64,000 nucleotides of DNA. Source: Rhizobium sp. AC27/96 (GTDB lineage Bacteria; Pseudomonadota; Alphaproteobacteria; Rhizobiales; Rhizobiaceae). The position numbers were made by a program, and so were the translations under genes. The stretch lies in assembly GCF_001692325.1 (NCBI RefSeq), contig NZ_LXKN01000016.1, forward strand, positions 1-64,000, given 5' to 3'. Below, in pieces: positions 52,966 to 62,073 of the stretch; within the stretch, counting starts at the first letter, position 1, and each line of letters starts with the position of its first letter. The notes beneath the pieces are model-generated. The model ran no database searches and was not told the DNA's origin. It saw nothing but the letters and a program-made list of their open reading frames with translations.

Positions 52966-55900
52966 ATGAATATCATCTCGCATCCTCACACCGTTTCCAC
53001 CTCTCCGCGTCTTGAGACCAAAACCCGCGCTGACGCACTTATAGGTGCTGCCGGTCGAATCACGTCGCTTCTGGAGCAAGGTAAAGTCGTCACCACAGGC
53101 GACCTGCGACAGATCATGATCGAGGCCCTCCGCGGCAGCGACGCCGAGGGCCTCTGGCTCTGGAAAGACGCCTACGAGGCGACCGAGGTCGCTCAGGTCC
53201 TGTTTCTCCGCAAGTTCGGCGCGGCGATCATCGCGCGCGTCCATGCGCCGCAGTCGGCGCTTACGATGCTGACGAAGGTGGCAAGGCTCGTGCCGACCCA
53301 TAGCCGACGCTCCGAGGAGAGCCAGGCGCTGCAGCAACTCTCGACGCCGATGCCACTCGCGTATGTGGCGTCCCGCGCCGCGGGCATCATGGCCGACGAT
53401 ATCGTTCTCGAGCCGTCTGCCGGAACCGGCCTGCTGGCGATCTTCGCCGAGCTCGCAGACGCGCGTCTGGCGCTCAACGAGTATGCGGTCGTGCGCCGCT
53501 CATTGCTCGAACAGCTCTTCGCCGGTGTCTCGGTCTCGCAGCACGATGCCGCCCATATCGACGACTATCTCGATGATGCTGTCCGGCCGACCGTCGTGTT
53601 GATGAATCCGCCATTCTCTGCGGTTATTCATGTCGAAGGCCGCGTCGCTGACGCCGCCTGGCGGCATCTGACCTCAGCCTTCGCGCGTCTTGCGCCCGGT
53701 GGCCGGCTTGTTGCGATCACCGGTTCAAGCCTCACCCCCGACAATCCTGCGTGGCGCGACGACTTCGTCCGGCTGCAGGGGCATGGCACGGTCCTGTTCA
53801 CCGCGGCGATCGACGGCAGCATCTATGCCCGCCATGGCACGACGACCGAAACGCGCCTTACCGTCATCGACAAAGTTCCGGCAGACGACCCGAAGAGGCT
53901 TGTCGCCTCGAAGGGCGTCGCCTCCGATCTGGAAACGTTGCTTGCCTGGATTGAAGGGCTTTCACCGCGCTTGCCGTCGATGGAGACGAACGTCGCTAGC
54001 ACCCTTCGAACGGTTGCAGTTCGAAAGGGCGCAGGAACTATGCGTTCGCCGGCCGTCACGGCTCCCCTGCATCGCCCAGCCGCCGCCGGTCAGGTTTCTC
54101 ACATTCCGACGGTCCGCTCGTTGCCTGTCGATGACGAGATTATCGAGCTCAACTACGAATTGCGGGATGCTGTGGCGAAGGACGAGGCGGGCGCAGCCGA
54201 TGGCATCTACGAGCCCTATCGGCTGCAGGCGATCCACATCCGCGGCACCCAGCCTCACCCCGACAGGCTGGTCGAATCCGTGGCCATGGCCTCGGTCGCG
54301 CCCCCGAAGCCAAGCTATCGCCCGCAACTGCCGAAGCGGATCGTCTCCAGCGGCGATCTTTCCGATGCCCAGCTCGAGAGCGTCATCTATGCCGGCGAAG
54401 CTCATTCCGGCTATCTCGCCGGCCATTGGATCGTCGACGCCTCCTTCGACAATCTGAAGGCCGTCGCACCCGACACGGAGCATGCCGTTCGTTTTCGCCG
54501 GGGATGGTTTCTCGGTGATGGCACGGGCGCGGGAAAAGGCCGCCAGGTCGCGGGCATCATTCTCGACAACTGGCTGAAGGGCCGCCGTCGCCACGTCTGG
54601 ATTTCCAAGTCAGACAAGCTGATCGAGGACGCGCAGCGCGACTGGAGCGCGCTCGGGCAGGAAAAGCTCTTGGTGACGCCGCTGTCCCGCTTCCGGCAGG
54701 GCAAGCCGGTCAAGCTGGAGGAAGGCATCCTGTTCACGACTTTTGCGACGTTGCGCACCGATGAACGCGAGGGCCGGCGATCGCGCGTGCAGCAGATCGT
54801 CGACTGGCTCGGCGCCGACTTCGATGGTGTTATCGTCTTCGACGAAGGCCATGCCATGGCCAATGCCGCCGGCGGCAAGACCGAGCGCGGCGACAAGGCG
54901 GCATCGCAACAGGGCAGGGCGGGTCTTCGCCTGCAGCGCGCCCTGCCGAGCGCCCGCGTCGTCTATGTCTCGGCGACCGGCGCATCGGAAGTCGAATCGC
55001 TCGCCTATGCCGAACGGCTCGGTCTCTGGGGCAGCAGCGACTTCCCCTTCCCGACGCGCTCCGAGTTCATTGCCGCGATTGAAGACGGGGGAGTCGCCGC
55101 CATGGAGGTGCTGGCCCGTGACCTCAAGGCGATGGGTCTCTATGCGTCGCGTTCACTCTCCTTCGAGGGTGTCGAATACGAAATCCTCGAACACGAGCTC
55201 ACCGAGGAACAGGTGCGCATCTACGATTCCTATGCTGAGGCGTTCCAGGTGATCCACAACCATCTGGACGCTGCCATGGAGGCCTCGGGCATCACTGGTG
55301 CGACCAGCGCGGCCGGCAAATCCGTCACGCTGAACAAAAATGCCAAGGCTGCTGCGCGTTCAGCCTTCGAAAGCTCCAAGCAGCGCTTCTTCAATCATCT
55401 CCTGACCTCGATGAAGACGCCGGCTCTTCTCAGAACGACTGCAGCAGACCTGGAGGACGGACATGCGGCCATCGTCCAGCTCGTTTCAACCGGGGCAGCG
55501 CTGACCGAGCGCCGGCTGGCACAGATCCCGACCGAGGAATGGGGCGATCTGCAGGTCGACGTGACGCCGCGGGAATATGTCATCGACTACCTGATGCACT
55601 CCTTCCCCGTGCAGCTCTTCGAGGAATTTTCCGACGCTGACGGCAATCTCAGCTCCCGGCCCGTGCACGACGCCGACGGCAACCCTGTGATCTGCCGCGA
55701 GGCAGAACGGCGCCGGGACGAGCTCGTCGAAACGTTGGGCAGCCTGCCGGCGATCCCGACCGCTCTTGATCAGATCGTCCAGCACTTCGGAACGAGCCAG
55801 GTCGCCGAGATCACCGGTCGCTCCCGCCGCATCGTCCGCCGCGAGGACAGCAGCTCTATTGGCCGCTATGCCGTGCAGAACCGGCCGGGCAGCGCCAATC

Positions 55901-57384
55901 TCGACGAGGCTCGCGCCTTCATGGATGACGAGAAAGGCATTCTTGTCTTCAGCGACGCCGGCGGGACCGGTAGATCCTACCATGCGGATCTTGCCGCCAA
56001 GAACAAGCGCCTGCGTCTTCACAATCTTCTCGAAGCGGGATGGCGCGCCGACGTGGCGATCCAGGGTCTCGGGCGCAGCCATCGCACCAATCAGAAACAG
56101 CCGCCGCGCTTCCGGATGATCGCCACCAACGTCAAGGCAGAGCGGCGCTTTCTGTCGACCATTGCCCGGCGTCTCGACACGCTTGGCGCCATCACCCGGG
56201 GCCAGCGCCAAACCGGCGGGCAGGGGATGTTCCGCAGCGAAGACAATCTCGAATCCCAATATGCCCGCGACGCGCTGCGGCAGTTCTATGGGTTGCTGCA
56301 GGCCGGCAGGATTGAAGGCTGCTCGCTTGACAGGTTCGAGAGCATCACCGGCCTGTCGCTGACGTCGGAAGAGGGCGGGCTGAAGAATGAGTTGCCGCCC
56401 ATCCAGACATTCCTCAATCGCATGCTGGCGCTGACCATCGCGATGCAGAACGTGCTGTTCGAGGCCTTCGAGCAGTTGCTAGCCGCGTGCATCGAAGGGG
56501 CGATCGCCGCCGGGATCTACGACAAGGGCCTGGAGACGATCGCCGCCGACAGCATGACGGTCACTGAGCGCCGGCTGATCTATACACATCCGGTCACCGG
56601 CGCGCAGTCGCACCTGCTGACGATCGAGCGGAGGGATCGCAATGCGCCGATGCTGCTTCATGATGTGCTGACTCTCTTCAGGCAGGATCCACGCGCCAAG
56701 CTGATGATCAACGGCAAGTCGGGCCGGCCAGCGGTGATGGTGCCGACCCGCTCGATCATGCTGGACGACGGTTCTGTTCAGGCGCGCGTCTCACTGATCC
56801 GGCCGATGGACGAGCTGCGCTTCGAAGTCCGGCAGCTCGAAGAGACGTCCTGGGAGGGGGCTGACGAACAGGTCTTCGCCCTTGCCTGGGAGGCCGAAGT
56901 CGCGGCCGTGCCGGAATTCTCGACATCGGTAATGCATATCGTCAGCGGACTGCTCCTGCCGATCTGGAAACTGCTGCCGCAGGATTTCTGCCGCGTGCGG
57001 CGCCTGCAGACGGATGACGGTGAGCGCATCGTCGGCCGTGTCGTCGCGCCGGATCGTTTGGCCGGCCTTTGCCGCAACTTCGGGATCGACCAGACCATGG
57101 TGATCGCCCCGGAGCAAGCATGGGCGGCACTGATCGACGGATCCTCGTTCATCGGTCTTGCCGGCGACATGACGCTCCGCCGGGTGCGTGTGATGAACGA
57201 GTACCGCGTCGAGCTCATCGGCTTCATCGACGGCATGCGTGACTGGCTGCGGTCGGTCGGCCTGTTCTCCGAGATGATCAGTTGGAAGCTGCGTTTCTTC
57301 GTGCCGATCACTGACGAGGGGCCGGGCATTCTGTCGAAGCTGATGCAGCGTCACCGCCTCATCGACATTGCGCGCCGGTCGTAA
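52966..57384 (+). CDS. Strawberry-notch-family methylase-helicase (DarB-like)
   Basis: A 1472-residue cytoplasmic DNA-processing enzyme. An N-terminal N6-adenine methyltransferase domain shows VLEPSAGTGLLAIFAELADARLALNEY (motif I) and VVLMNPPFSAV (motif IV, NPPF). Then comes an SF2-like strawberry-notch helicase: LGDGTGAGKGRQVAGIILD (Walker A near 520), VFDEGHAMANAAGG (DExH near 627), YVSATGASE and a C-terminal helicase lobe with GLGRSHRTNQKQPPR. The same fusion occurs in phage P1 DarB, which protects entering DNA from type I restriction. The start has GGAG 10 bases upstream. A defence-evasion role on plasmid transfer is inferred. Confidence 0.93.
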   Translation: MNIISHPHTVSTSPRLETKTRADALIGAAGRITSLLEQGKVVTTGDLRQIMIEALRGSDAEGLWLWKDAYEATEVAQVLFLRKFGAAIIARVHAPQSALTMLTKVARLVPTHSRRSEESQALQQLSTPMPLAYVASRAAGIMADDIVLEPSAGTGLLAIFAELADARLALNEYAVVRRSLLEQLFAGVSVSQHDAAHIDDYLDDAVRPTVVLMNPPFSAVIHVEGRVADAAWRHLTSAFARLAPGGRLVAITGSSLTPDNPAWRDDFVRLQGHGTVLFTAAIDGSIYARHGTTTETRLTVIDKVPADDPKRLVASKGVASDLETLLAWIEGLSPRLPSMETNVASTLRTVAVRKGAGTMRSPAVTAPLHRPAAAGQVSHIPTVRSLPVDDEIIELNYELRDAVAKDEAGAADGIYEPYRLQAIHIRGTQPHPDRLVESVAMASVAPPKPSYRPQLPKRIVSSGDLSDAQLESVIYAGEAHSGYLAGHWIVDASFDNLKAVAPDTEHAVRFRRGWFLGDGTGAGKGRQVAGIILDNWLKGRRRHVWISKSDKLIEDAQRDWSALGQEKLLVTPLSRFRQGKPVKLEEGILFTTFATLRTDEREGRRSRVQQIVDWLGADFDGVIVFDEGHAMANAAGGKTERGDKAASQQGRAGLRLQRALPSARVVYVSATGASEVESLAYAERLGLWGSSDFPFPTRSEFIAAIEDGGVAAMEVLARDLKAMGLYASRSLSFEGVEYEILEHELTEEQVRIYDSYAEAFQVIHNHLDAAMEASGITGATSAAGKSVTLNKNAKAAARSAFESSKQRFFNHLLTSMKTPALLRTTAADLEDGHAAIVQLVSTGAALTERRLAQIPTEEWGDLQVDVTPREYVIDYLMHSFPVQLFEEFSDADGNLSSRPVHDADGNPVICREAERRRDELVETLGSLPAIPTALDQIVQHFGTSQVAEITGRSRRIVRREDSSSIGRYAVQNRPGSANLDEARAFMDDEKGILVFSDAGGTGRSYHADLAAKNKRLRLHNLLEAGWRADVAIQGLGRSHRTNQKQPPRFRMIATNVKAERRFLSTIARRLDTLGAITRGQRQTGGQGMFRSEDNLESQYARDALRQFYGLLQAGRIEGCSLDRFESITGLSLTSEEGGLKNELPPIQTFLNRMLALTIAMQNVLFEAFEQLLAACIEGAIAAGIYDKGLETIAADSMTVTERRLIYTHPVTGAQSHLLTIERRDRNAPMLLHDVLTLFRQDPRAKLMINGKSGRPAVMVPTRSIMLDDGSVQARVSLIRPMDELRFEVRQLEETSWEGADEQVFALAWEAEVAAVPEFSTSVMHIVSGLLLPIWKLLPQDFCRVRRLQTDDGERIVGRVVAPDRLAGLCRNFGIDQTMVIAPEQAWAALIDGSSFIGLAGDMTLRRVRVMNEYRVELIGFIDGMRDWLRSVGLFSEMISWKLRFFVPITDEGPGILSKLMQRHRLIDIARRS

Positions 57385-57396
57385 CGGAGGCCTGCC

Positions 57397-58446
57397 ATGC
57401 TTTCCGCCTCCGATCTGGCGGACCGTCTCGCGCAAAACGCCGAGTCGGTCTGCCGCCACTATCTCTCCGCCGGCCGCCGGGCCGGCAATTACTGGCTCGT
57501 CGGCGACGTCGCCAACAACAAGGGCCGGTCTCTTTACGTGCATCTGATCGGCCCGCGCGCCGGCCGCTGGACGGACGCGGCGACCGGCCAGTTCGGCGAT
57601 CTGCTCGATCTTGTCCGCGAGACCTGTGGCCTCGTCGATTTCCGCGACGTTGCCGAGGAGGCGCGTCATTTTCTCAGTCTGCCCCACCCCGAACCGGTGT
57701 CGGCCCGCAGGACCCGCGGCGGTGATGCCTCTCCGGTCGAGCGGCCGACGGCTGAACGGGCACGGCGGCTGTTTCGAATGACGCAGCCGTTGGCGGGTAC
57801 GCTCGCAGACACCTATCTGCGTGAACGTGGTATTCTGCGGGCATCCACCCATGGCGCGCTCCGTTTCCACCCGTCCTGCTACTATCGCGATCTCGTGACG
57901 GGCCGGACGACCAGTTATCCGGCATTGGTCGCAGCCGTGACGGACGCCGCCGGAGCGATCACCGGCGTCCACCGCACCTATTTGTCCTCGGGGCTCGACC
58001 CGGATGGGGTCGGCAAGGCCAAGTTGGACGATCCCCGCCGCGCGCTGGGCGGGCTGCTCGGCAATGGCGTTCGCTTCCGCTTTCCGGTAAATGCGCCTGT
58101 GCCGGTCCTGGCGGCGGGCGAAGGCCTCGAAACCATGCTGTCGCTCTCGCATGTGCTGCCCGGCATGCCGATGGCGGCGGCGCTCACGGCCAATCACCTC
58201 GCTGCCTTCCGCTTCCCGCCCGGATGCCTGCGCATCTATATCGCGGCCGACGCTGATGCGGCGGGCCGGCATGGGATCGAGGGATTGAGCAGACGGGCTC
58301 AGGAGTGCGGGGTCCTGCCGCTGGTGCTGTCGCCCGAACTTGGCGACTTCAACGAGGATCTGCGCTGGCTGGGTCCCGACCGGCTGACCGCCAGCCTGCG
58401 GGCTCAACTCACCCCGGAAGACGCGATGGCTTATCTGCCCGCATGA
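57397..58446 (+). CDS. Toprim-domain protein (DUF7146, primase-like)
   Basis: A 349-residue protein. An N-terminal DUF7146-like part (LADRLAQNAESVCRHYLSAGRRAGNYWLVGD, ... GQFGDLLDLVRETCGL) precedes a Toprim fold with GEGLETMLSLSHVLPG (Glu) and IYIAADADAAGRHG (DxD). It likely acts as a primase or nuclease partner of the helicase. GGAGG is 6-7 bases before the ATG; the gap from the helicase is 12 bases. It has no zinc-finger motif that I see. Confidence 0.92.
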   Translation: MLSASDLADRLAQNAESVCRHYLSAGRRAGNYWLVGDVANNKGRSLYVHLIGPRAGRWTDAATGQFGDLLDLVRETCGLVDFRDVAEEARHFLSLPHPEPVSARRTRGGDASPVERPTAERARRLFRMTQPLAGTLADTYLRERGILRASTHGALRFHPSCYYRDLVTGRTTSYPALVAAVTDAAGAITGVHRTYLSSGLDPDGVGKAKLDDPRRALGGLLGNGVRFRFPVNAPVPVLAAGEGLETMLSLSHVLPGMPMAAALTANHLAAFRFPPGCLRIYIAADADAAGRHGIEGLSRRAQECGVLPLVLSPELGDFNEDLRWLGPDRLTASLRAQLTPEDAMAYLPA

Positions 58447-58763
58447 GGCCGGAAGGGGCCGGTGGGCGGGGCCGGCGGCTTTGGTGAAGCACGGTCCGAG
58501 GATGCCTCCTGGGTGGGCGCGCCCGCGGGCCTGCCGAGAGGCGACCCTTACCACGCGGGCCTCCGGGCCTTCAGCGGGTCAGTCGGGTTTCTTCCCCTGC
58601 CGGTCGCAGGGCGACTCGGCATTCCTCGCGAAGCAAGAAACCCTTCTTCCGCCGCCCGGCGCTTCGCTGGGCCGCTGCGCTTTGCTTGCGGTTCCGGCCT
58701 CGGCCCGCGTGACCGGGTTGCCGTCAGGCCGCGAGAGGCGCGGCCCAGCGAACGGAGATCATC
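58447..58763. other. GC-rich gap
   Basis: About 317 bases, very GC-rich with scattered short palindromes (for example around 58650-58690). No gene is recognised. Confidence 0.4.
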
Positions 58764-59705
58764 ATGAACCTGATCCTTAACCCCGACGATACCTTCGAGC
58801 CCCACCACGCTTCGTCTCCCACCGACCGCTTCATCTATGAGATGCAGGTCTTCGGCTATCGCCCCTTCCAGGACGAGCCCGATCCACGGCCATTGCCGGA
58901 GGAGCCGCAAGTCCAGTCGGCCATCACCGCGATCTTCGACGGCTTCACCGAAATGCTCGGCGACACCCGGCTGGAGCCCGATCTCGAAGACCTGTTCTGG
59001 TCGATCCCCAACCTCTTCCATCGCGCCGGCGAGCGCATCCAGCGCGAACTCGACCGCAACGAGGAGGCGCAGCGTACCGGCCAGCGCGCGCAGGACGGCT
59101 CGGAGGTGAAGAGCGTCGAACTCGAACGCCTCATTGCCGAAGGCATCACGCTCTTGGAGCGCCGTAACGCGTTCGAGTTCATGCGCGACTATTCGGCCGA
59201 CCTGTTCGAGGCACAGACCGGTTCGTCCTGGCGTCCGCGCACCGGCTCCAAGGTCAACCACGCCAACATGACGGCGGCGATGATCGATAGCAGAGATTTC
59301 CTGTCCGCCCGTCGCCGCGCCGAGACCGAGGTGCTGATCCCGGCCGGCACCAAGATCGCGTTTTCTGGCGGTATGGACTATAACGACCACGAACTGATCT
59401 GGGCGAAGCTCGACCAGGCGCATGCCAAGCACCCTGATATGGTGCTGCTGCACGGCGGCTCTCCGAAGGGCGCCGAGCGCATCGCCGCCTGCTGGGCCGA
59501 GGCCCGCAAGGTGACGCAGATCACCTTCAAGCCGAACTGGACGAAACACGCCAAGGCCGCGCCCTTCCGGCGAAACGACGACATGCTCTCCGTCATGCCG
59601 GCTGGCGTCATCGTGTTTCCCGGCTCGGGTATATCAGGCAACCTCGCCGACAAGGCACGTCGCCTTGGTATCCCGGTCTGGCAGAAGACAGGAGACGGCG
59701 CGTGA
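58764..59705 (+). CDS. DUF2493/SLOG-domain protein
   Basis: A 313-residue protein. The C-terminal half is a YspA/cpYpsA-like SLOG domain (DUF2493): KIAFSGGMDYNDHELIWAKLDQAHAKHPDMVLLHGGSPKGAERIAACWAEARKV and VFPGSGISGNLADKARRLGIPVW. SLOG domains bind nucleotide-derived ligands and occur in conflict systems. The N-terminal half is helical and not recognised. GGAG is 6 bases before the ATG. Confidence 0.92.
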   Translation: MNLILNPDDTFEPHHASSPTDRFIYEMQVFGYRPFQDEPDPRPLPEEPQVQSAITAIFDGFTEMLGDTRLEPDLEDLFWSIPNLFHRAGERIQRELDRNEEAQRTGQRAQDGSEVKSVELERLIAEGITLLERRNAFEFMRDYSADLFEAQTGSSWRPRTGSKVNHANMTAAMIDSRDFLSARRRAETEVLIPAGTKIAFSGGMDYNDHELIWAKLDQAHAKHPDMVLLHGGSPKGAERIAACWAEARKVTQITFKPNWTKHAKAAPFRRNDDMLSVMPAGVIVFPGSGISGNLADKARRLGIPVWQKTGDGA

Positions 59706-59768
59706 GCGCCATTTCTTGAAAATATGGAAAACATGGAGTATATGGAAACCGAAGCGGAGACCATATCG

Positions 59769-60029
59769 ATGAAGCAGTTCACGACAGGCGATCTCAACAA
59801 ACAAGTCGGCGACGTCACCGATGCGGCAAGCCGCGAGCCGGTCGTTCTCACCCGTCACAACAAGCCGCGTTTTGTGCTGATGAGCTACGAGCATTATGAG
59901 CGCATGCGCACCGGTGGCGATCCGCGCCGTGCCTATCATATCTCTGAAATGCCCAACGAGCATGTCGCACTGTTCGACGAGGCGCTCGATCGGTTGGCGC
60001 GCGGCGAAGGCTACGACGATGAGCCGTGA
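59769..60029 (+). CDS. Phd/YefM-type antitoxin
   Basis: About 86 residues: MKQFTTGDLNKQVGDVTDAASREPVVLTRHNKPRFVLMSYEHYERM is a typical Phd/YefM DNA-binding fold, followed by an acidic toxin-binding tail. I prefer the ATG at 59769 (GGAG 9 bases upstream, family match); ATGs at 59742, 59733 and 59724 allow up to 15 extra residues. The repeated ATATGGAAAACATGG and ATATGG above the start could be an autoregulatory operator. Overlaps the next gene by 11 bases. Confidence 0.85.
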   Translation: MKQFTTGDLNKQVGDVTDAASREPVVLTRHNKPRFVLMSYEHYERMRTGGDPRRAYHISEMPNEHVALFDEALDRLARGEGYDDEP

Positions 60030-60438
60030 ATTCCGCCCCGGTGAGGTCATCTCCTATCCCTATCTCTGGGCATGGCAGCAGCAGCGCGGCGAGACCGAGG
60101 GGCGCAAGCAGCGCCCGGTCTGCGTCGTCATCGCGATCCGTGGCACTAGCGACGGAAACACGCATCTGGCGCTTCTGGCCATCACCACCCAGCCGCCGCA
60201 GGCAGGCCGGAGCGCTCTCGAAATCCCTGATATCGAGCGCAAGCGCGCCGGCCTTGGCGACTTGAAGCAGAGCTGGATCATGGTCGACGAGTACAACTAC
60301 GATATCGTCGAGCGCTCCTGGTACATCGAGCCCGATCAGGACATCCTCGGCCGCTTCAGCAAGTCCTTCATGGTGAAGATTGCCGGCATGTTCGCTGAGG
60401 CGCGGAGCCGATCCGGCCGAGTCAACCGCCTCGATTGA
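60019..60438 (+). CDS. Probable toxin (PemK/MazF-like) paired with Phd-type antitoxin
   Basis: A 139-residue protein: FRPGEVISYPYLWAWQQQRGETEGRKQRPVCVVIAI and LALLAITTQPPQAGRSAL follow the MazF/PemK beta-barrel (G-E-V, R-P-V, T-T-Q). Such toxins are RNases. The gene overlaps the antitoxin by 11 bases, the usual coupling. MazF usually pairs with other antitoxin folds, so a Phd partner is somewhat unusual; a different RNase-like toxin fold is possible. Confidence 0.72.
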   Translation: MSREFRPGEVISYPYLWAWQQQRGETEGRKQRPVCVVIAIRGTSDGNTHLALLAITTQPPQAGRSALEIPDIERKRAGLGDLKQSWIMVDEYNYDIVERSWYIEPDQDILGRFSKSFMVKIAGMFAEARSRSGRVNRLD

Positions 60439-61017
60439 GGCGTGCCGGCATCCCGGGTGTGTCTTCCGCCGTTGGGTATCGCTGGCGCGCCGTCGATGCT
60501 CAATGCCGACCCTGGCAGCGTCGGCTGGCAGGCTGCCGGCCGTTCTCGACCGATCTTGGCACCTCTCCATCACCGGACGCCGGAGCAACGCCCCGAAATC
60601 ATGCCCGGTCACCCACAAGAGCTTCAGTGCAACTGAAGTCCCGTCAGGGTGGATGGCAATTCGAATGCAGCGTTGACCGAAGCGGTCTGTGCAGACGGCG
60701 ATAGGCTAGGTCGGGCGGATCAGACGCATCTAGTTCAGCCCATTGACAGCGAGAGTGCATTGACCTGAACGCCGGCAATGCCCGACACGAGCGCTGCACG
60801 TCCGGCGGGCCGCAAACCGGTCGCCACGACAGGACTCCCGCCGACGTCGCACTCAGAGACCATTCCCGTTCTTCATGTCGCCTTTCTAAGGGACCGGCCG
60901 CGACCAGCGTCAACCCGCAAGGGGTTCCCCTGCGCTGCGCTCCGGTGACGCCTGCGGCGCGGCCCCTTCTTCGGGCGCCATCGGGAATGGTCCCGATGCA
61001 ACGAAGGAGACACCACC
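60439..61017. other. Gap with a leader hairpin
   Basis: About 580 bases with no gene I can support. A perfect inverted repeat CATCGGGA (60979-60986) / TCCCGATG (60991-60998) lies in the DUF736 gene leader, ahead of its GAAGGAGA. The rest holds chance frames on both strands. Confidence 0.45.
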
Positions 61018-61341
61018 ATGGCTACCACGATCGCAACCCTCACCGAAAAGACCGACGGCACACTCGAAGGCATCTTCGCCACCATCCGCGTCAACGCCCC
61101 GATCGCCCTCGTCCCGAACGCCAACAAGGCGAGCGAGGAAGCCCCGGACTACCGCATCATCCACCGCAAGACCGGCTTCGAGATCGGCGCAGGCTGGAAC
61201 CGCATCTCCCGCCAGACCGGCGAGGAGTACATCTCTACGAAGCTCGAAGCACCCGAAATCGGCGTGATCTTCGGCAACGTCGCCCCCGCCCCCGGTGGCG
61301 AGCCCGGCAAGAAGGTCATCCTCTGGAACAGCCCGGCCTGA
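61018..61341 (+). CDS. DUF736-family protein
   Basis: A 107-residue protein: ATLTEKTDGTLEGIFATIRVNAPIALVPNANKASEEAPDYRI and GFEIGAGWNRISRQTGEEYISTKLEAPEIG match the short DUF736 fold, common on alphaproteobacterial plasmids near conjugation and antirestriction genes. Its function is unknown. AAGGAG lies 9 bases before the ATG. Confidence 0.93.
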   Translation: MATTIATLTEKTDGTLEGIFATIRVNAPIALVPNANKASEEAPDYRIIHRKTGFEIGAGWNRISRQTGEEYISTKLEAPEIGVIFGNVAPAPGGEPGKKVILWNSPA

Positions 61342-61349
61342 ACCGGACC

Positions 61350-61373
61350 GCCGGCCCCGAAATCGGGGCCGGC
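61350..61373 (+). other. Perfect 10-bp GC hairpin
   Basis: GCCGGCCCCG (61350-61359), loop AAAT, CGGGGCCGGC (61364-61373), then GTCCTCATTCC and AGGAGG of the next gene. It is another of the leader hairpins of this module. Confidence 0.75.
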
Positions 61374-61397
61374 GTCCTCATTCCAAAGGAGGCCGCC

Positions 61398-61730
61398 ATG
61401 AGCCGCTACACGATCACTGTCACCCGAACCGCATCCCGCCACGCTGACCCGGATGCCACTATCGGCTACGACCGCCCGCTTCAGACGTTCTTCCTCCAAG
61501 CATTTCCGGACGCGGATGGCGAGGATCTTGAACTCTGGCTGGGCAGGGAGTTCCGGGAGTTCGAAACACTGTCGCAACTGAGGACCGCGGCAATCGCACG
61601 CGGTTTCGACTTCATACCCTTGGCGTCCGGCATTCTTCACAAGCTGCTGGACGACCATGCCCGCGAAGCGCATCACGCGGTCAGCGACACGATCATCCAG
61701 GATCTCCTTGAGCGGACGTCCGCGCGCTGA
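61398..61730 (+). CDS. Hypothetical plasmid-module protein, 110 aa
   Basis: Starts MSRYTITVTRTASRHADPDATIGYD, with AAGGAGG 6-7 bases before the ATG. No family is recognised; the sequence (LQTFFLQAFPDADGEDLELWLGREFREFETLSQLRTAAIA) is typical of short conserved genes that travel with DUF736. It is soluble and ends before a strong terminator. Confidence 0.78.
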   Translation: MSRYTITVTRTASRHADPDATIGYDRPLQTFFLQAFPDADGEDLELWLGREFREFETLSQLRTAAIARGFDFIPLASGILHKLLDDHAREAHHAVSDTIIQDLLERTSAR

Positions 61731-61750
61731 TGCAAATTCAGAACGGAAAT

Positions 61751-61780
61751 AGCCCGGCACGGCGCCGGACTATTTTTTTG
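61751..61780 (+). terminator. Rho-independent terminator
   Basis: AGCCCGGC (61751-61758) pairs with GCCGGACT (61764-61771), one G-T pair, followed by seven T. It lies 20 bases after the 110-residue gene and just before the convergent HU gene end. Confidence 0.85.
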
Positions 61781-61794
61781 CTTGTCTGGCAAGA

Positions 61795-62073
61795 TTACTT
61801 GTTCAGCGCATCCTTGAGAGCCTTGGCTGGCGTGAACGCCAGTTTTTTCGCGGCGGCAACCTTGATCGTCGCGCCAGTCGCGGGATTGCGAGCCTCGCGC
61901 TCCGGCGTTTCTTTGACTTTAAACTTGCCGAAGCCGGGGAGGGAGGTCTCGTTGCCGGCCACCGCCGCCGCGGTGATCGAGGCGATGACCGCCTCGACGA
62001 TGGCTTTTCCCTGAACCTTTGTAAGGCGGTGCTCGCCTGCAATCTTGTCGGCGATTTCATTGGTGGTGGTCAT
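61795..62073 (-). CDS. HU-family DNA-binding protein
   Basis: A 92-residue histone-like protein: TTNEIADKIAGEHRLTKVQGKAIVEAVIASITAAAVAGNETSLPGFGKFKVKETPEREARNPATGATIKVAAAKKLAFTPAKALKDAL. The GFGKF and R-N-P-x-T-G DNA-clamp motifs are present. It dimerises and bends DNA. The ATG at 62073 matches the family; longer in-frame starts do not. The GATG-rich leader lacks a strong ribosome site. It is the only gene on this strand in the area besides the WGR gene. Confidence 0.95.
   Translation of the reverse strand: MTTTNEIADKIAGEHRLTKVQGKAIVEAVIASITAAAVAGNETSLPGFGKFKVKETPEREARNPATGATIKVAAAKKLAFTPAKALKDALNK

Noticed and set aside
56791..58554. Long minus-strand frame opposite the helicase and Toprim genes (about 587 residues)
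   Set aside because: His/Arg/Gly-rich composition typical of an antisense shadow of GC-rich coding sequence; the plus-strand genes have clear motifs.
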